The position numbers and the translations under genes are program-made. Below the pieces are notes generated by a model. It made no database searches. It was given only the letters and a program-made list of their open reading frames with translations, and was not told the DNA's origin. Shown piece after piece: positions 28,837 to 37,429 of a stretch of 46,004 bases of DNA. This DNA is from Actinomadura darangshiensis (GTDB lineage Bacteria > Actinomycetota > Actinomycetes > Streptosporangiales > Streptosporangiaceae): assembly GCF_004349235.1 (NCBI RefSeq), contig NZ_SMKY01000037.1, forward strand, positions 1 to 46,004, written 5' to 3'. Positions within the stretch are counted from its first letter, which is position 1. Each line of letters starts with the position of its first letter.

Positions 28837-28850
28837 CTACCGTCCGGTAG
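28837..28850. promoter_or_regulatory. 14-base palindrome in the mce leader
   Basis: CTACCG-TC-CGGTAG, a perfect 6-2-6 palindrome about 95 bases before the mkl start. The shape fits a TetR-family operator. No regulator gene is adjacent; the assignment is a guess from symmetry. Confidence 0.4.
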
Positions 28851-28931
28851 CCGTGACGGGTGCCACCACCGTAGCGGCCCCCCGTCCAAATGGAAGGGGT
28901 TCCGACCCAGATCAGCGGCTAAATGCGACGT

Positions 28932-28953
28932 CGTAAGACAATCGTTACTTACG
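28932..28953. promoter_or_regulatory. Inverted repeat just downstream of the proposed mce promoter
   Basis: CGTAAG, ten bases, CTTACG. If the promoter at 28963-28992 is used, this repeat falls at about +3 to +24, a suitable place for a repressor that blocks elongation. Located in one of the few A/T-richer patches here. Confidence 0.45.
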
Positions 28954-28962
28954 GCGCCTATG

Positions 28963-28992
28963 AGACTAGTGGTCCAAGAAGCGGTCCCTCAA
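28963..28992 (-). promoter_or_regulatory. Candidate promoter of the mce operon
   Basis: Minus strand -35 TTGAGG (28992-28987), 18-base spacer, -10 TAGTCT (28968-28963). It predicts a leader of about 215 bases before mkl. Moderate match only. The remaining sequence of the 569-base gap (about 28993-29228) holds no gene or repeat that I can support. Confidence 0.45.
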
Positions 28993-29228
28993 GCCGGGGC
29001 TCCCGGCCCGATGGCCGCGACCGGGCGGCACCACCGTCCCGCACGGGACGGAAGCGGCCGCCTGTGGCCACAGCGTCAGGACGGGACGCTACGCCGCGTT
29101 CCGAGACCGGCACAACCCGCCTCGGCGCACGGTTTTCCATGGGCGTTTGTCACCTCGGCACAGAAAACGGGCGGCCGGGAACGGTCTCCTTCACGGTCCA
29201 CGACAAGCCCGCCGCCGCACCCAAAGCA

Positions 29229-29266
29229 AAGGAGGCGGCCGCCCCGACCGGGGCGACCGCCTCCTT
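29229..29266 (-). terminator. Terminator of rplJL
   Basis: Stem GGAGGCGG / CCGCCTCC continuing as CGCCCC / GGGGCG around a GACC loop, with one mismatch. Read on the minus strand it is followed by TTTGCTTT. It lies 45 bases after the rplL stop and separates rplJL from the mce operon. Confidence 0.85.
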
Positions 29267-29310
29267 GGCGAGCGGTGGAGCCGCGCGGGCTCCGGAGCTC
29301 TGGAGGAGTC

Positions 29311-29700
29311 CTACTTGACGGTGACCGACGCGCCGGCCTTCTCCAGGGCCTCCTTGGCCTTGTCGGCCGCTTCCTTGTTGACCTTCTCCAGCAGCGCCTT
29401 CGGCGCGCCGTCGACCAGGTCCTTGGCCTCCTTGAGGCCGAGGCTCGTCAGGGCGCGAACCTCCTTGATGACCTGGATCTTCTTGTCGCCGGCACCCTCG
29501 AGGATGACGTCGAACTCGTCCTGGGCGGCCTCCTCCTCGCCACCGCCGGCCGGGACGCCCGGGACGGCGGCGACGGCCGCGACGGGGGCGGCGGCCTTGA
29601 CGTCGAAGACGTCCTCGAACTGCTTCACGAACTCCGACAGCTCAAGAAGGGTCATCTCCTTGAAGGCGTCGAGCAGGTCGTCGGTGCTGAGCTTCGCCAT
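29311..29700 (-). CDS. rplL: 50S ribosomal protein L7/L12
   Basis: 129 residues, normal length. N-terminal dimerisation part ([22 protein letters not shown]), Ala/Val/Gly hinge, C-terminal domain with [18 protein letters not shown] and [11 protein letters not shown]. Forms the ribosomal stalk with L10. ATG 29700 with GGAGGAA upstream, 57 bases after rplJ. Confidence 0.98.
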   Translation of the reverse strand: MAKLSTDDLLDAFKEMTLLELSEFVKQFEDVFDVKAAAPVAAVAAVPGVPAGGGEEEAAQDEFDVILEGAGDKKIQVIKEVRALTSLGLKEAKDLVDGAPKALLEKVNKEAADKAKEALEKAGASVTVK

Positions 29701-29757
29701 GATGTTTCCTCCGCTATGGCTTGAAATCTCGGGTGGTACGGAACCGCGGGTGGGTGC

Positions 29758-30321
29758 CTACTCGGCGGCTGCCTCGGCGGCCGGCGCCTCGGCGGTCGCG
29801 CCCTCGGACTCGCGCTTGGCGCGCAGCGCCTCGGCGAGCTGGGCCGCCTGCGTCGGCAGGGCGTTGAACAGCGCGGCGGCGTTCGCCATCGAGCCCTTCA
29901 TCGCACCGGCCAGCTTCGCGAGGAGAACCTCGCGGGACTCGAGGTCCGCGAGCTTGGCGACCTCGGCCGCGTCCATCGACTGACCGTCGATGAAGCCGGC
30001 CTTGATCACCAGCATCGGGTTCGCCTTGGCGAAGTCACGCAGCCCCTTGGCCGCCTCGACCACGTCGCCCCGGACGAACGCGATGGCCGACGGGCCTTCG
30101 AGCAGCTCACGGAACCGCTCGTCGACACCGGCCTCGTTCGCGGCGCGCTTGGTCAGCGTGTTCTTCACCACGCGGAACCGCGCGGTCTCGCCGAGGTTGT
30201 CGCGCAGCTCCTTGACCTGCGCGACGGAAAGCCCGCGGTACTCGGTCAGCACGGCGCCGTTGGAGCTCTCGAACTCGTTCTTGAGCTCGGCGATCGCCGC
30301 GTCCTTGTGGGCCTTGGCCAT
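29758..30321 (-). CDS. rplJ: 50S ribosomal protein L10
   Basis: 187 residues. It begins [13 protein letters not shown] and contains [14 protein letters not shown]. The C-terminal helix that binds L7/L12 dimers ([16 protein letters not shown]) is followed by an Ala/Glu tail. Start ATG 30321 with AAGGAGG; open frame upstream is non-coding leader. Expression is probably controlled by the leader at 30322-30542, the usual place for L10 autoregulation. Confidence 0.97.
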   Translation of the reverse strand: MAKAHKDAAIAELKNEFESSNGAVLTEYRGLSVAQVKELRDNLGETARFRVVKNTLTKRAANEAGVDERFRELLEGPSAIAFVRGDVVEAAKGLRDFAKANPMLVIKAGFIDGQSMDAAEVAKLADLESREVLLAKLAGAMKGSMANAAALFNALPTQAAQLAEALRAKRESEGATAEAPAAEAAAE

Positions 30322-30542
30322 GGCCCTCCTTCCGATTACCTGGGTGGTCCGATCCGCGCCGCATCCCATGACGGGACGTGGACGCCGATCCACCAAAAAA
30401 CGCCCCGGCGCAGGCGCACGGGGCGTCCAGGCAAGGCACGGAGGCCATGCGGGAAGCTCTCGTCTCACCTACGCAGGCCGCCCGAGCAAGTGTCGGGTCC
30501 TTCGGTCACCCCGTGAGGAGTGACGACCGGCGGTCTTCGGCA
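30322..30542 (-). ncRNA. rplJ mRNA leader (L10 leader-like)
   Basis: A non-coding leader of about 220 bases between the predicted start near 30542 and the rplJ ATG. It is GC-rich with several possible hairpins and contains an intrinsic terminator (30395-30426). L10 leaders bound by L10(L12)4 are known in many bacteria; assignment here rests on position and structure and was not matched to a covariance model. Confidence 0.6.
30395..30426 (-). terminator. Attenuator-like terminator in the rplJ leader
   Basis: Minus strand: stem ACGCCCC / GGGGCGT (30426-30420 with 30406-30400), an inner GCGCC/GGCGC-type pairing, then six T (30400-30395). It is the only hairpin followed by a real T tract in the window. 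It lies about 74 bases before the rplJ ATG, inside the leader, so it would act as an attenuator. Confidence 0.7.
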
Positions 30543-30548
30543 TCGAAC

Positions 30549-30577
30549 AGAATACGTGCGCCGCGCGGGTTGGCCAA
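30549..30577 (-). promoter_or_regulatory. Housekeeping promoter of rplJL
   Basis: Minus strand -35 TTGGCC (30577-30572), 17-base spacer, -10 TATTCT (30554-30549). A good sigma-70-type match between the lipoprotein terminator and the rplJ leader. Confidence 0.72.
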
Positions 30578-30590
30578 ATCGAATAAAGAC

Positions 30591-30624
30591 GAGGGACCGC
30601 TCCCCGGGCGGGGTGCGGTCCCTC
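30591..30624 (-). terminator. Terminator of the lipoprotein genes
   Basis: Ten-base perfect stem GAGGGACCGC / GCGGTCCCTC (30591-30600 with 30615-30624) with an inner CCCC/GGGG pairing. On the minus strand it is followed by GTCTTTATTC. It lies 19 bases after the lipoprotein stop. Confidence 0.85.
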
Positions 30625-30642
30625 GGCCGTGCTCGTGCGCGG

Positions 30643-31536
30643 TCAGCTGCCAGGGATGCCGGCGCCGGCGCCGGTGCCGATCTTGCCCAGCAGGTCGCCG
30701 AAGTCCGAGACCTGGCTCGCGGGCGGCTCGGTGATGTCCACCGGCTTGCCGAAGTCGTGGTACTTCATCGTCATCGTCATGTTCTGGCTCGCCGACTCCA
30801 GCGACTTCATCGTCATCTGGCGCGGCAGCTGCTGCCCGTCCACCCAGAGGTCGAAGTGCATCGCCTCCATGCCGGTGGAGGACGCGTTCTTGCGGTACGC
30901 CTCCTGCATCTCCGGGGAGAGCTTGGCGATCGCGTCCTCCATCCGGTACGTGCCGGTGTAGTGGGTCGTCTCGACGCCGTCGATGGTCTCCTTGCCGACC
31001 TCGCGCGCGTCCTTGGACGCCGTCAGCATCTTGGTGTTCTGGACCGGGTCCATCTGCCGGGACTGCTGGAGCAGCTGGTCGATGTTCATGCCGGACTTGG
31101 CGCCGATCTCGTCCAGCGAGATCTTCATCCACGGCTTGCCGGTACCGCCGGTGAGCTGGCTCAGCATGCCCATCTTGATGTACATGTTCCGGCCGACCAG
31201 GCGCTGCTCCATGGCGCCGATCGACTTGCCGCCGGCCGACATGTCGGCGAAGTTCATGCTGTAGGCGAGGTCGGGCTTGGTGCGGTACTGCATCGTGCCG
31301 TTCGCCGACACGTCGCCGGTGGGCCCGCTGCCGCCGGTCATCTGCATGTTCAGGTCGGCCTTGAAGGAGTCGGTCTGGCCGGTCTTCTCGGCGGCCTTGC
31401 CGAGCACCTGCGCGGCCGACAGCTTGAGCCCCTTGCCGGCCTCGTCCACCGTCTTCCCGGGGTCCCCGAAACATCCGGTCAGCGAGAGGGCGAGGCCGGT
31501 GGCCAGCGCCGCGCCTGCGGCGAAACGACGGATCAT
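30643..31536 (-). CDS. LppX/LprG-like lipoprotein, copy 1
   Basis: 297 residues. Signal peptide with lipobox L-T-G-C (Cys 22). The mature part has the LolA-like LppX/LprG pattern: K-L-S-A-A-Q-V-L-G-K-A-A-E-K-T-G-Q-T-D-S-F-K-A-D, then G-T-M-Q-Y-R-T-K-P and Y-H-D-F-G-K-P-V-D-I near the end. Members carry acylated lipids in a hydrophobic cavity; here the ligand is unknown. ATG 31536 with AAGGAG upstream. Paralogue of the next gene, which lies 89 bases upstream; lipoproteins at this place between rplA and rplJ also occur in other actinomycetes. Confidence 0.87.
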   Translation of the reverse strand: MIRRFAAGAALATGLALSLTGCFGDPGKTVDEAGKGLKLSAAQVLGKAAEKTGQTDSFKADLNMQMTGGSGPTGDVSANGTMQYRTKPDLAYSMNFADMSAGGKSIGAMEQRLVGRNMYIKMGMLSQLTGGTGKPWMKISLDEIGAKSGMNIDQLLQQSRQMDPVQNTKMLTASKDAREVGKETIDGVETTHYTGTYRMEDAIAKLSPEMQEAYRKNASSTGMEAMHFDLWVDGQQLPRQMTMKSLESASQNMTMTMKYHDFGKPVDITEPPASQVSDFGDLLGKIGTGAGAGIPGS

Positions 31537-31625
31537 CCTGCGGATCTCCTTGTTCTCACATACGGCCGGCTAATGGGGCCGAACGGTACATCAGACGCAA
31601 AGAGCACCGCAGAGGTTCACGGTTC

Positions 31626-32477
31626 TCAGTTGCCGCCGAGAAGGTTGCCGAGCGTCAGCTCGCCGACCTGGTCGGACGGCGGCGGGTTCACGCCGAAGGA
31701 CTTGCCGTAGTCGCTGTAGAGGACGGTCACCGTGCCGTTCTCGCCCTGCGAGCCGGTCGCCTTGGACACGAGCTTGCGCGGCAGGTTGTCGCCGTCCGTC
31801 CACAGATCGAAGTTGATCTTGCCGTTGGCGCGGTCCTTCGGCAGCCACTTCTCGACCTTCTGGCGCGCCTGCGCGTCCAGCTGCTTCAGCGCGTCGTCGA
31901 CCGTGACCGTCCCGGTGTAGTGCGTCGTCTTCACGCCGTCGACCGTCTCGGTGCCGACGCGGCGGGCGTCCTTGGAACCGGTGAACATCTTGGTCTGCTC
32001 GGCCGGGTCGACCTTCTGCACCTGGCCGACCAGGCTCTGCACGTCGAACCCGGTGCGCTGCGCCACCTGGTTCACGTCGATCTTCACCCACTGCTTGCCG
32101 CCGCTCACGAAGCGGGCCAGCTGCGGGACCTTCGCGTACAGCGTGTTGTCCTTGAAGATCGCCTGGCCCTTGGCGCCCGGGACGGTCTGCCCGTTCTTGC
32201 TGAACTCGTCCAGCTTCGCGCTGAACTGCAGCGAGGGACGCAGCCGGAACTGCCCGTCGGCGTGCACCTTGCCGCCGCCGTCGCCGGTGCCCGTCACCGT
32301 CAGGTCGGCCTTGAACGTGTCGGTCTTACCGGTCTTCTCGGACGCCTTCAGCAGCGCCTGGTTCGCGCTGAGCTTCATGTTGCCGGAGTCCCCCGACCCG
32401 TCCCCGTTGCATCCGGACAGGAGGAGAGCGGCGCCCACGGCGGTGCCTCCGGCCGCCACCACGAGTCGTCGGTTCAT
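31626..32477 (-). CDS. LppX/LprG-like lipoprotein, copy 2
   Basis: 283 residues. Lipobox L-S-G-C (Cys 23), then K-L-S-A-N-Q-A-L-L-K-A-S-E-K-T-G-K-T-D-T-F-K-A-D, clearly paralogous to copy 1. Shared later motifs include Q-W-V-K-I-D, V-D-G-V-K-T-T-H-Y-T-G-T and Y-S-D-Y-G-K-S. ATG 32477 with GGGAGG upstream. Probably a membrane-anchored lipid-binding protein on the outer face. It could be co-transcribed with copy 1. Confidence 0.87.
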   Translation of the reverse strand: MNRRLVVAAGGTAVGAALLLSGCNGDGSGDSGNMKLSANQALLKASEKTGKTDTFKADLTVTGTGDGGGKVHADGQFRLRPSLQFSAKLDEFSKNGQTVPGAKGQAIFKDNTLYAKVPQLARFVSGGKQWVKIDVNQVAQRTGFDVQSLVGQVQKVDPAEQTKMFTGSKDARRVGTETVDGVKTTHYTGTVTVDDALKQLDAQARQKVEKWLPKDRANGKINFDLWTDGDNLPRKLVSKATGSQGENGTVTVLYSDYGKSFGVNPPPSDQVGELTLGNLLGGN

Positions 32478-32630
32478 GAGGGTTGAGCCTCCCTAGTCGC
32501 CCTGCTGGTGTTCCCAGTCTCCTCAGGCGCTAACGGCGCTGCATCCCCCGGTGGTACGAACGGCCCGCCCGCCGGTACGACCAACGGCGTACTCGCCCGA
32601 TGGCCGTTCGGCGGGGCGGATCACACGGTG

Positions 32631-33503
32631 TCAGCGGTAGGAACCGAAGGTCATCGAGCCCGCGAGCCGCGCGCCGGGCGCCTGCGCGCTCAGCGTGATC
32701 GAGGCCGGGCGGGCCTGGCTGTCGGCCAGCAGGTCGAGCCCGCAGCCGGCGCTGTCCGGGATCCACTTGCGGATCGCGGCCGCCGCGTCCTGCGGCAGCA
32801 GCGCGTACACGCCGCCCATGAGCGCCTGCGCGGTGAAGCGCGTCTTACCGGACGCGTCCGGCTCGCTCGCGGTCATGCCGGGCAGCGTCCCGATCATGAA
32901 GGTGAACTGCCGCGGGTCGGAGCCGTCCTGCAGCGTGCCCAGCTGTGCCGCGGTCAGCGTGGACTGCGTCCACTTCGCGCCGTCGAACCCCTTGAGGACG
33001 TTCCCCTGCACGATCACCTTCTGGGTGATCTTGCTCAGCTCGCCGCCCCGCATCGTCCGGGTCACGCCGACGGCGTTCATCGCGAACTTCGGCCACAGGG
33101 TGAACGCGGCCGTCTCGCTGGCCTGCTTGTAGTCGCCGTCCGTCCCGACCGTGACCTTCATATCGGTCTTGCGGGTGAAGGCGTGCAGGCTGGGACCGGG
33201 CTGCGGCGGCGCCGTGGGCAGGCCGTGCGCGGCCGCCTGGTTCGCCGAGCCGGGGGTGCCCGGCCGCGCGCCCGCTCCCGGGCCCTTCCCCGGCGCGCCG
33301 GACGCGCCGGGCGTGACCGTGCCGGACGCCGTGCCGTTCGGGTTCGCGGGGTCCTGCTGGGCCATGGCCGCGGCGGGCGGCAGCGCGTCCTCGCCCTTCG
33401 GGGAGCCGCCCCCGACCTTGACCACCATCAGGATCGCCGTGGGCACGACGGCCACCGCGGTCACGGCGGAGATGGCGATGGCCCGGTCGGTTCGACGCTT
33501 CAC
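32631..33503 (-). CDS. Membrane-anchored secreted protein, possibly LolA-like
   Basis: 290 residues. A signal anchor at about 8-28 (A-I-S-A-V-T-A-V-A-V-V-P-T-A-I-L-M-V-V), a Pro/Gly/Ala linker (about 40-100), then a beta-rich domain with V-I-V-Q-G-N-V-L-K-G-F-D-G-A-K-W-T and a single Cys. There is no lipobox. The order of features in the domain resembles the neighbouring lipoproteins, but I see no convincing motif identity. GTG start at 33503 shares GTGA with the stop of the acyl-CoA synthetase gene, so both are translated together. Confidence 0.75.
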   Translation of the reverse strand: MKRRTDRAIAISAVTAVAVVPTAILMVVKVGGGSPKGEDALPPAAAMAQQDPANPNGTASGTVTPGASGAPGKGPGAGARPGTPGSANQAAAHGLPTAPPQPGPSLHAFTRKTDMKVTVGTDGDYKQASETAAFTLWPKFAMNAVGVTRTMRGGELSKITQKVIVQGNVLKGFDGAKWTQSTLTAAQLGTLQDGSDPRQFTFMIGTLPGMTASEPDASGKTRFTAQALMGGVYALLPQDAAAAIRKWIPDSAGCGLDLLADSQARPASITLSAQAPGARLAGSMTFGSYR

Positions 33504-35080
33504 CCGGGCAATTCAACACCAAGTTCCTCATTGGTAACAAAACAATCAGATACCGGATTGTCCGATTCCGGACCGTCGTTCGTGTATCCGGCGCGGAGCG
33601 TGGCTTTCCGGATCTTGCCGGTGGCGGTGCGCGGCAGCGCGCCGGCGTACTCGATGCGGCGCGGGGTCTTGAAGCCGGCGAGCCTCGCCCGGCAGGCCGC
33701 CCTCAGGTCGTCCTCGCTCGGCCTGGCACCGTCCGGGACGATGACCGCGCAGACCGTCTGGCCCCAGCGCGGATCGGGCAGGCCGATCACGGCGACCTCG
33801 CCGACGCCCGGGACCGTGCGCAGGACATCCTCCACCTCGCGCGACGACACGTTCTCGCCGCCGGTGATGATCACGTCCTTGACCCGGTCGACGAGGTGGA
33901 GGTAGCCGTCCGCGTCGATCCGGCCGGCGTCGCCGGTGCGGAACCAGCCGCCGGTGAGCGACTCGGCCGTGGCCTCCGGGTCTTCCCAGTAGCCGTCCGC
34001 GACCTGCGCGCTTTTGACGATGACCTCGCCCGTCCCGCCGGGCGGGCGCCGCGTCCCGTCCGCGGCGACCACGGCGATCTCGACGCCTTCGGGGGGACGG
34101 CCCGCCGACGCCGCCAGCTCCGGCCTCGTGGTGATCGCGGCGCGGTGGTCCGCGGGAGACAGGAACGTCGCATTGCCGGACAGCTCGGTCATGCCGTAGC
34201 CCTGGTTGAGGCCGCAGCCGAGCATCTCGTCCGTGCGGCGCAGGAGGGGGACGGGGATGGGCGCCGAACCGTAGCCGATCATCCGGAGGCTGCCGCGGAG
34301 CGTGTCCAGCGCCTCTGGGGCGTCACTCAGGTGTGCGAGCAGGTCCTCCAGCATCGTCGGGGCCAGCGACAGGTTCGTGACGCCATGCCTGCGCGCCGCC
34401 TCGACGAGGGCGGACGGGGTGTAGCGGCGCATGACGACGGCATGCCGCCCGTACAGGTGATGGAGCAAGACCTGGTAGCCCGCCACATGGCACAGCGGGA
34501 ACGGCGTACAGAACACGTCACCCTGTTGGACGGGACGCCCCGAAGCCGTGACCCTGATTCCCGCCAGCAGGCTCCGGTGCGTGAGCCGCACCCCTTTGGG
34601 ACGGCCGGTCGTCCCGCTCGTGAACATCAGCCAGGCGACATCCGCCGGGTCGGATTCGGCTTCCCGTTCCGGGGGCGGGGCGTCCGAGGGCAGGCCGGCG
34701 ATGTCGTGAAGGGGAGGCAGGTCCCCCTCCGCCGCGAGCCGGTCGAGGAGGTCGGGCTCGCCGAGGACGAGTTCGGCACCGCAGCGGACGATCTGCTCCG
34801 CCCACTCGCGCGCGTGCAGCCGCTGGTTGAGCGGGACGAGGATCCGTCCGTCACGCGGAACCCCGTAGTACGCCGCCACGTACTCAAGCCGGTTGTGCGC
34901 CAGCAGCGCCACCCGCGCTCCGGGCGAGCAGCGTGCCGAGAGAAAGGCGCTCAGGGCGTCCGCCCGTGCGCGGAGCTCCTGGAAGGACCACGTTGTGCCG
35001 TCCACCGAGAGAGCCGGAGCATCGGGCGTCGCCTCAGCGGCGGCGTCGAGCACGTCATAGAGCCGGTGGACGTCGGTCAT
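33500..35080 (-). CDS. AMP-forming acyl-CoA synthetase-like ligase
   Basis: 526 residues of the ANL superfamily. P-loop L-M-F-T-S-G-T-T-G-R-P-K-G (about 151-163), N-Q-G-Y-G-M-T-E (about 290), hinge region D-R-V-K-D-V-I-I-T-G-G-E-N-V, and catalytic Lys in T-A-T-G-K-I-R-K near the end. It would activate a carboxylic acid, most likely a fatty or aromatic acid, as acyl-AMP and acyl-CoA. The C-terminus runs about 30 residues beyond the usual end. ATG 35080; 131 bases after rplA, beyond the rplKA terminator. Substrate cannot be told from sequence alone. Confidence 0.9.
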   Translation of the reverse strand: MTDVHRLYDVLDAAAEATPDAPALSVDGTTWSFQELRARADALSAFLSARCSPGARVALLAHNRLEYVAAYYGVPRDGRILVPLNQRLHAREWAEQIVRCGAELVLGEPDLLDRLAAEGDLPPLHDIAGLPSDAPPPEREAESDPADVAWLMFTSGTTGRPKGVRLTHRSLLAGIRVTASGRPVQQGDVFCTPFPLCHVAGYQVLLHHLYGRHAVVMRRYTPSALVEAARRHGVTNLSLAPTMLEDLLAHLSDAPEALDTLRGSLRMIGYGSAPIPVPLLRRTDEMLGCGLNQGYGMTELSGNATFLSPADHRAAITTRPELAASAGRPPEGVEIAVVAADGTRRPPGGTGEVIVKSAQVADGYWEDPEATAESLTGGWFRTGDAGRIDADGYLHLVDRVKDVIITGGENVSSREVEDVLRTVPGVGEVAVIGLPDPRWGQTVCAVIVPDGARPSEDDLRAACRARLAGFKTPRRIEYAGALPRTATGKIRKATLRAGYTNDGPESDNPVSDCFVTNEELGVELPG

Positions 35081-35141
35081 GCGACGAATCTAACGACGGC
35101 GCCCGCGGCTCGCCGATGCCGTCCCGGTGAACGCGACCCGG

Positions 35142-35185
35142 AAAAGCGCAGGGCGCCCCCGGTCGAACCAGGAGCGCCCCGCGCT
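35142..35185 (-). terminator. Terminator of rplKA
   Basis: Stem AGCGC-GGGCGC / GCGCCC-GCGCT with one bulge on each side (35145-35185), followed on the minus strand by TTTT (35144-35141). It lies 26 bases after the rplA stop. Confidence 0.82.
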
Positions 35186-35211
35186 ATGACGTACGACGAC
35201 GCCGCGCTCGA

Positions 35212-35928
35212 TCAGGCCTCTTCGAACTCCGCGCCGAGGTTGCGGACCGCGTTCGGGTCCACCGGGATGCTCGGGCCCATCGACGTGGTCAGCACCGCCT
35301 TCTTGACGTACCGGCCCTTCGCCGCGGACGGCTTGAGCCGCTGGATCTCGTCGACGGCGGCGGCGTAGTTCTCCACCAGCTGGCGCTCCTCGAAGGACGC
35401 CTTGCCGATGATGAAGTGCAGGTTCGCGTGCCGGTCCACCCGGAACTCGATCTTGCCGCCCTTGATGTCGGTCACGGCCTTCGCCACGTCCATGGTGACG
35501 GTGCCGGTCTTCGGGTTCGGCATCAGGCCGCGCGGGCCGAGCACCCGGCCGAGGCGTCCGACCTTGCCCATCTGGTCCGGCGTCGCGACGACGGCGTCGA
35601 ACTCCAGGAAGCCCTTCTGGATCCGCTCGATCATGTCGTCCGAGCCGACCAGGTCGGCGCCCGCCGCCTCGGCCTCCTGCGCCTTGGCGCCGACGGCGAA
35701 GACGAGCACGCGGGCGGTCTTGCCGGTGCCGTGCGGCAGGTTGACCGTGCCGCGGACCATCTGGTCGGCCTTGCGCGGGTCGACGCCCAGCCGCAGGGCG
35801 ACCTCGATGGTCGCGTCGAACTTGGTGACCGCGGTCTCCTTGGCGAGCTGCACGGCCTCGGACGGGCTGTACAGCCGCTCCCGGTCGATCTTCTCCGCCG
35901 CGGCGCGGTAGCTCTTGCTGCGCTTCAT
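35212..35928 (-). CDS. rplA: 50S ribosomal protein L1
   Basis: 238 residues. Contains the family signature [17 protein letters not shown] and [20 protein letters not shown] 35928 with GGAGGAA six bases upstream; the frame is open 17 codons further, but that is the intergenic space. Binds 23S rRNA at the L1 stalk and in many bacteria represses its own operon. 81 bases after rplK. Confidence 0.98.
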   Translation of the reverse strand: MKRSKSYRAAAEKIDRERLYSPSEAVQLAKETAVTKFDATIEVALRLGVDPRKADQMVRGTVNLPHGTGKTARVLVFAVGAKAQEAEAAGADLVGSDDMIERIQKGFLEFDAVVATPDQMGKVGRLGRVLGPRGLMPNPKTGTVTMDVAKAVTDIKGGKIEFRVDRHANLHFIIGKASFEERQLVENYAAAVDEIQRLKPSAAKGRYVKKAVLTTSMGPSIPVDPNAVRNLGAEFEEA

Positions 35929-36009
35929 GCGTGTTCCTCCAGTGGAACGCGTGGTGCGGGCCGGCGCCGGCCCTTCCACAGATATGCCTTGCCAGATATG
36001 GGTTACGTG

Positions 36010-36438
36010 CTACTTGACGTCGATGCCCATGGACCGGGCGGTGCCGGCGACGATCTTCTCGGCGGCGTCCAGGTCCTTGGCGTTGAGGTCGGGCATCTTG
36101 GTCGTCGCGATCTCGCGGACCTGGTCGCGGGTGACCGAGCCGACCTTGGTCTTGTGCGGCTCGCCGCTGCCCTTCTCCACGCCCGCGGCCTTCAGGATGA
36201 GCTGCGCGGCCGGCGGCGTCTTGGTGACGAAGCTGAACGACCGGTCCTCGTAGATGGTGATCTCTACGGGGATGACGTTGCCGCGCTGGGCCTCCGTGGC
36301 AGCGTTGTACTGCTTGCAGAAGTCCATGATGTTGACGCCGTGCGGACCGAGCGCGGTACCCACCGGCGGCGCCGGCGTGGCCGCACCGGCCTGAAGCTGC
36401 ACCTTGACGAGCGCGGCGATCTTCTTCTTCGGAGGCAT
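36010..36438 (-). CDS. rplK: 50S ribosomal protein L11
   Basis: 142 residues, normal length. N-terminal [25 protein letters not shown] holds the prolines of the thiostrepton site. C-terminal rRNA-binding domain includes [16 protein letters not shown]. Acts in the GTPase centre. Probably co-transcribed with rplA. ATG 36438. Confidence 0.98.
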   Translation of the reverse strand: MPPKKKIAALVKVQLQAGAATPAPPVGTALGPHGVNIMDFCKQYNAATEAQRGNVIPVEITIYEDRSFSFVTKTPPAAQLILKAAGVEKGSGEPHKTKVGSVTRDQVREIATTKMPDLNAKDLDAAEKIVAGTARSMGIDVK

Positions 36439-36475
36439 GTGAACCCCTTTGTCCCATTTATCGGTGGTTCCGACT

Positions 36476-36489
36476 CCCGGTCATCCGGG
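36476..36489 (-). promoter_or_regulatory. Leader hairpin before rplK, candidate L1 site
   Basis: Minus strand CCCGG-ATGA-CCGGG, 37 bases before rplK. A second helix from CACGG/CCGTG arms stands just upstream. L1 is known to bind a rRNA-like structure in rplK leaders; whether this is one cannot be judged by eye. Confidence 0.35.
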
Positions 36490-36541
36490 CAACACGGCGG
36501 TGGGACGCATCCACCGTGTAGGAACCGCTAGGAAACTCGCG

Positions 36542-37429
36542 TCAGATCTTGGAGACCTGGTTGAAAGAAAGCTCGACCGGGGTTTCGCGGCCGAAGATCG
36601 AGACCAGCACCTTGAGCTTCTGCTGTTCGGCGTTGATCTCGTTGACCGAGGCCGGGAGGGTGGCGAACGGGCCGTCCATGACGGTGACGGACTCGCCGAC
36701 CTCGAAGTCGACGGTGGGCGACGCCTTCGCCTGCTCCTTGGCGGTCTTGGCGGCACCTTCCTCCGGCTCGGGGGCCAGCAGGTTGGCGACCTCGTCGAGG
36801 CTCAGCGGGGACGGCTTGTTCAGGAGGCCGACGAAGCCGGTGACGCCAGGCGTGTTGCGGACCGCGGCCCACGACTCGTCGGTCAGCTCCATCCGGACGA
36901 GGATGTAGCCCGGCAGGACCTTCTCGTTGACCTTCTGCCGCTTGCCCTGCTTGATCTCGGTCACCTCGTGCTGCGGGACCTCGATCTGGAAGATGAAGTC
37001 CTCCATGTTGAGGGTCTGCGTCCGGGTCTCGATGTTGGTCTTGACCCGGTTCTCGTAGCCCGCGTAGGAGTGCACGACGTACCAGTCGCCCGGCTGGAGG
37101 CGGAGCTGCATCTTGAACTCGGCGTAGGGGTCGACCGGCGGCCCGGCGGGCTCCTCGTCGCCGTCCTGCTCGTCCTCGTCCTGCTCGGCGGACTCGTCGC
37201 CCTCGGCCTGCTCCTCGCCCTCGACGGACTCGGCTAGCTCGGCGGCCTCGGGACCGGGAGCCTCGGCGCCCTCGTCCTCCAGCTTCGCGTCCGCCGGCTC
37301 GGCGTCGCCTGCGGAGACGACCTCCTCGGCCGTCTCCTCGGCGGGCTCGGCCGCCTGGTCGGCCGCAGCAGCCGCAGCGGACTGGGCCTCTTCAACGGCC
37401 TCGTCGTAGGGCTGTGAGGGCTCGGACAC
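36542..37429 (-). CDS. nusG: Transcription elongation/antitermination factor NusG
   Basis: 295 residues. Residues 1-105 are an acidic Glu/Ala/Asp-rich extension common in actinobacterial NusG. The NGN domain follows from [14 protein letters not shown] (about 115) through L-P-G-Y-I-L-V-R-M and T-P-G-V-T-G-F-V-G. The KOW domain is at the end ([13 protein letters not shown], then V-E-L-S-F-N-Q-V). GTG start at 37429. Lies between secE and rplK in the usual order. Confidence 0.97.
   Translation of the reverse strand: MSEPSQPYDEAVEEAQSAAAAAADQAAEPAEETAEEVVSAGDAEPADAKLEDEGAEAPGPEAAELAESVEGEEQAEGDESAEQDEDEQDGDEEPAGPPVDPYAEFKMQLRLQPGDWYVVHSYAGYENRVKTNIETRTQTLNMEDFIFQIEVPQHEVTEIKQGKRQKVNEKVLPGYILVRMELTDESWAAVRNTPGVTGFVGLLNKPSPLSLDEVANLLAPEPEEGAAKTAKEQAKASPTVDFEVGESVTVMDGPFATLPASVNEINAEQQKLKVLVSIFGRETPVELSFNQVSKI

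Noticed and set aside
28822..29310. Short frames in the mkl-rplL gap as possible small genes
   Set aside because: No ribosome-binding site, Arg/Pro/Gly-rich composition, and overlap with the rplL terminator and mce control elements.
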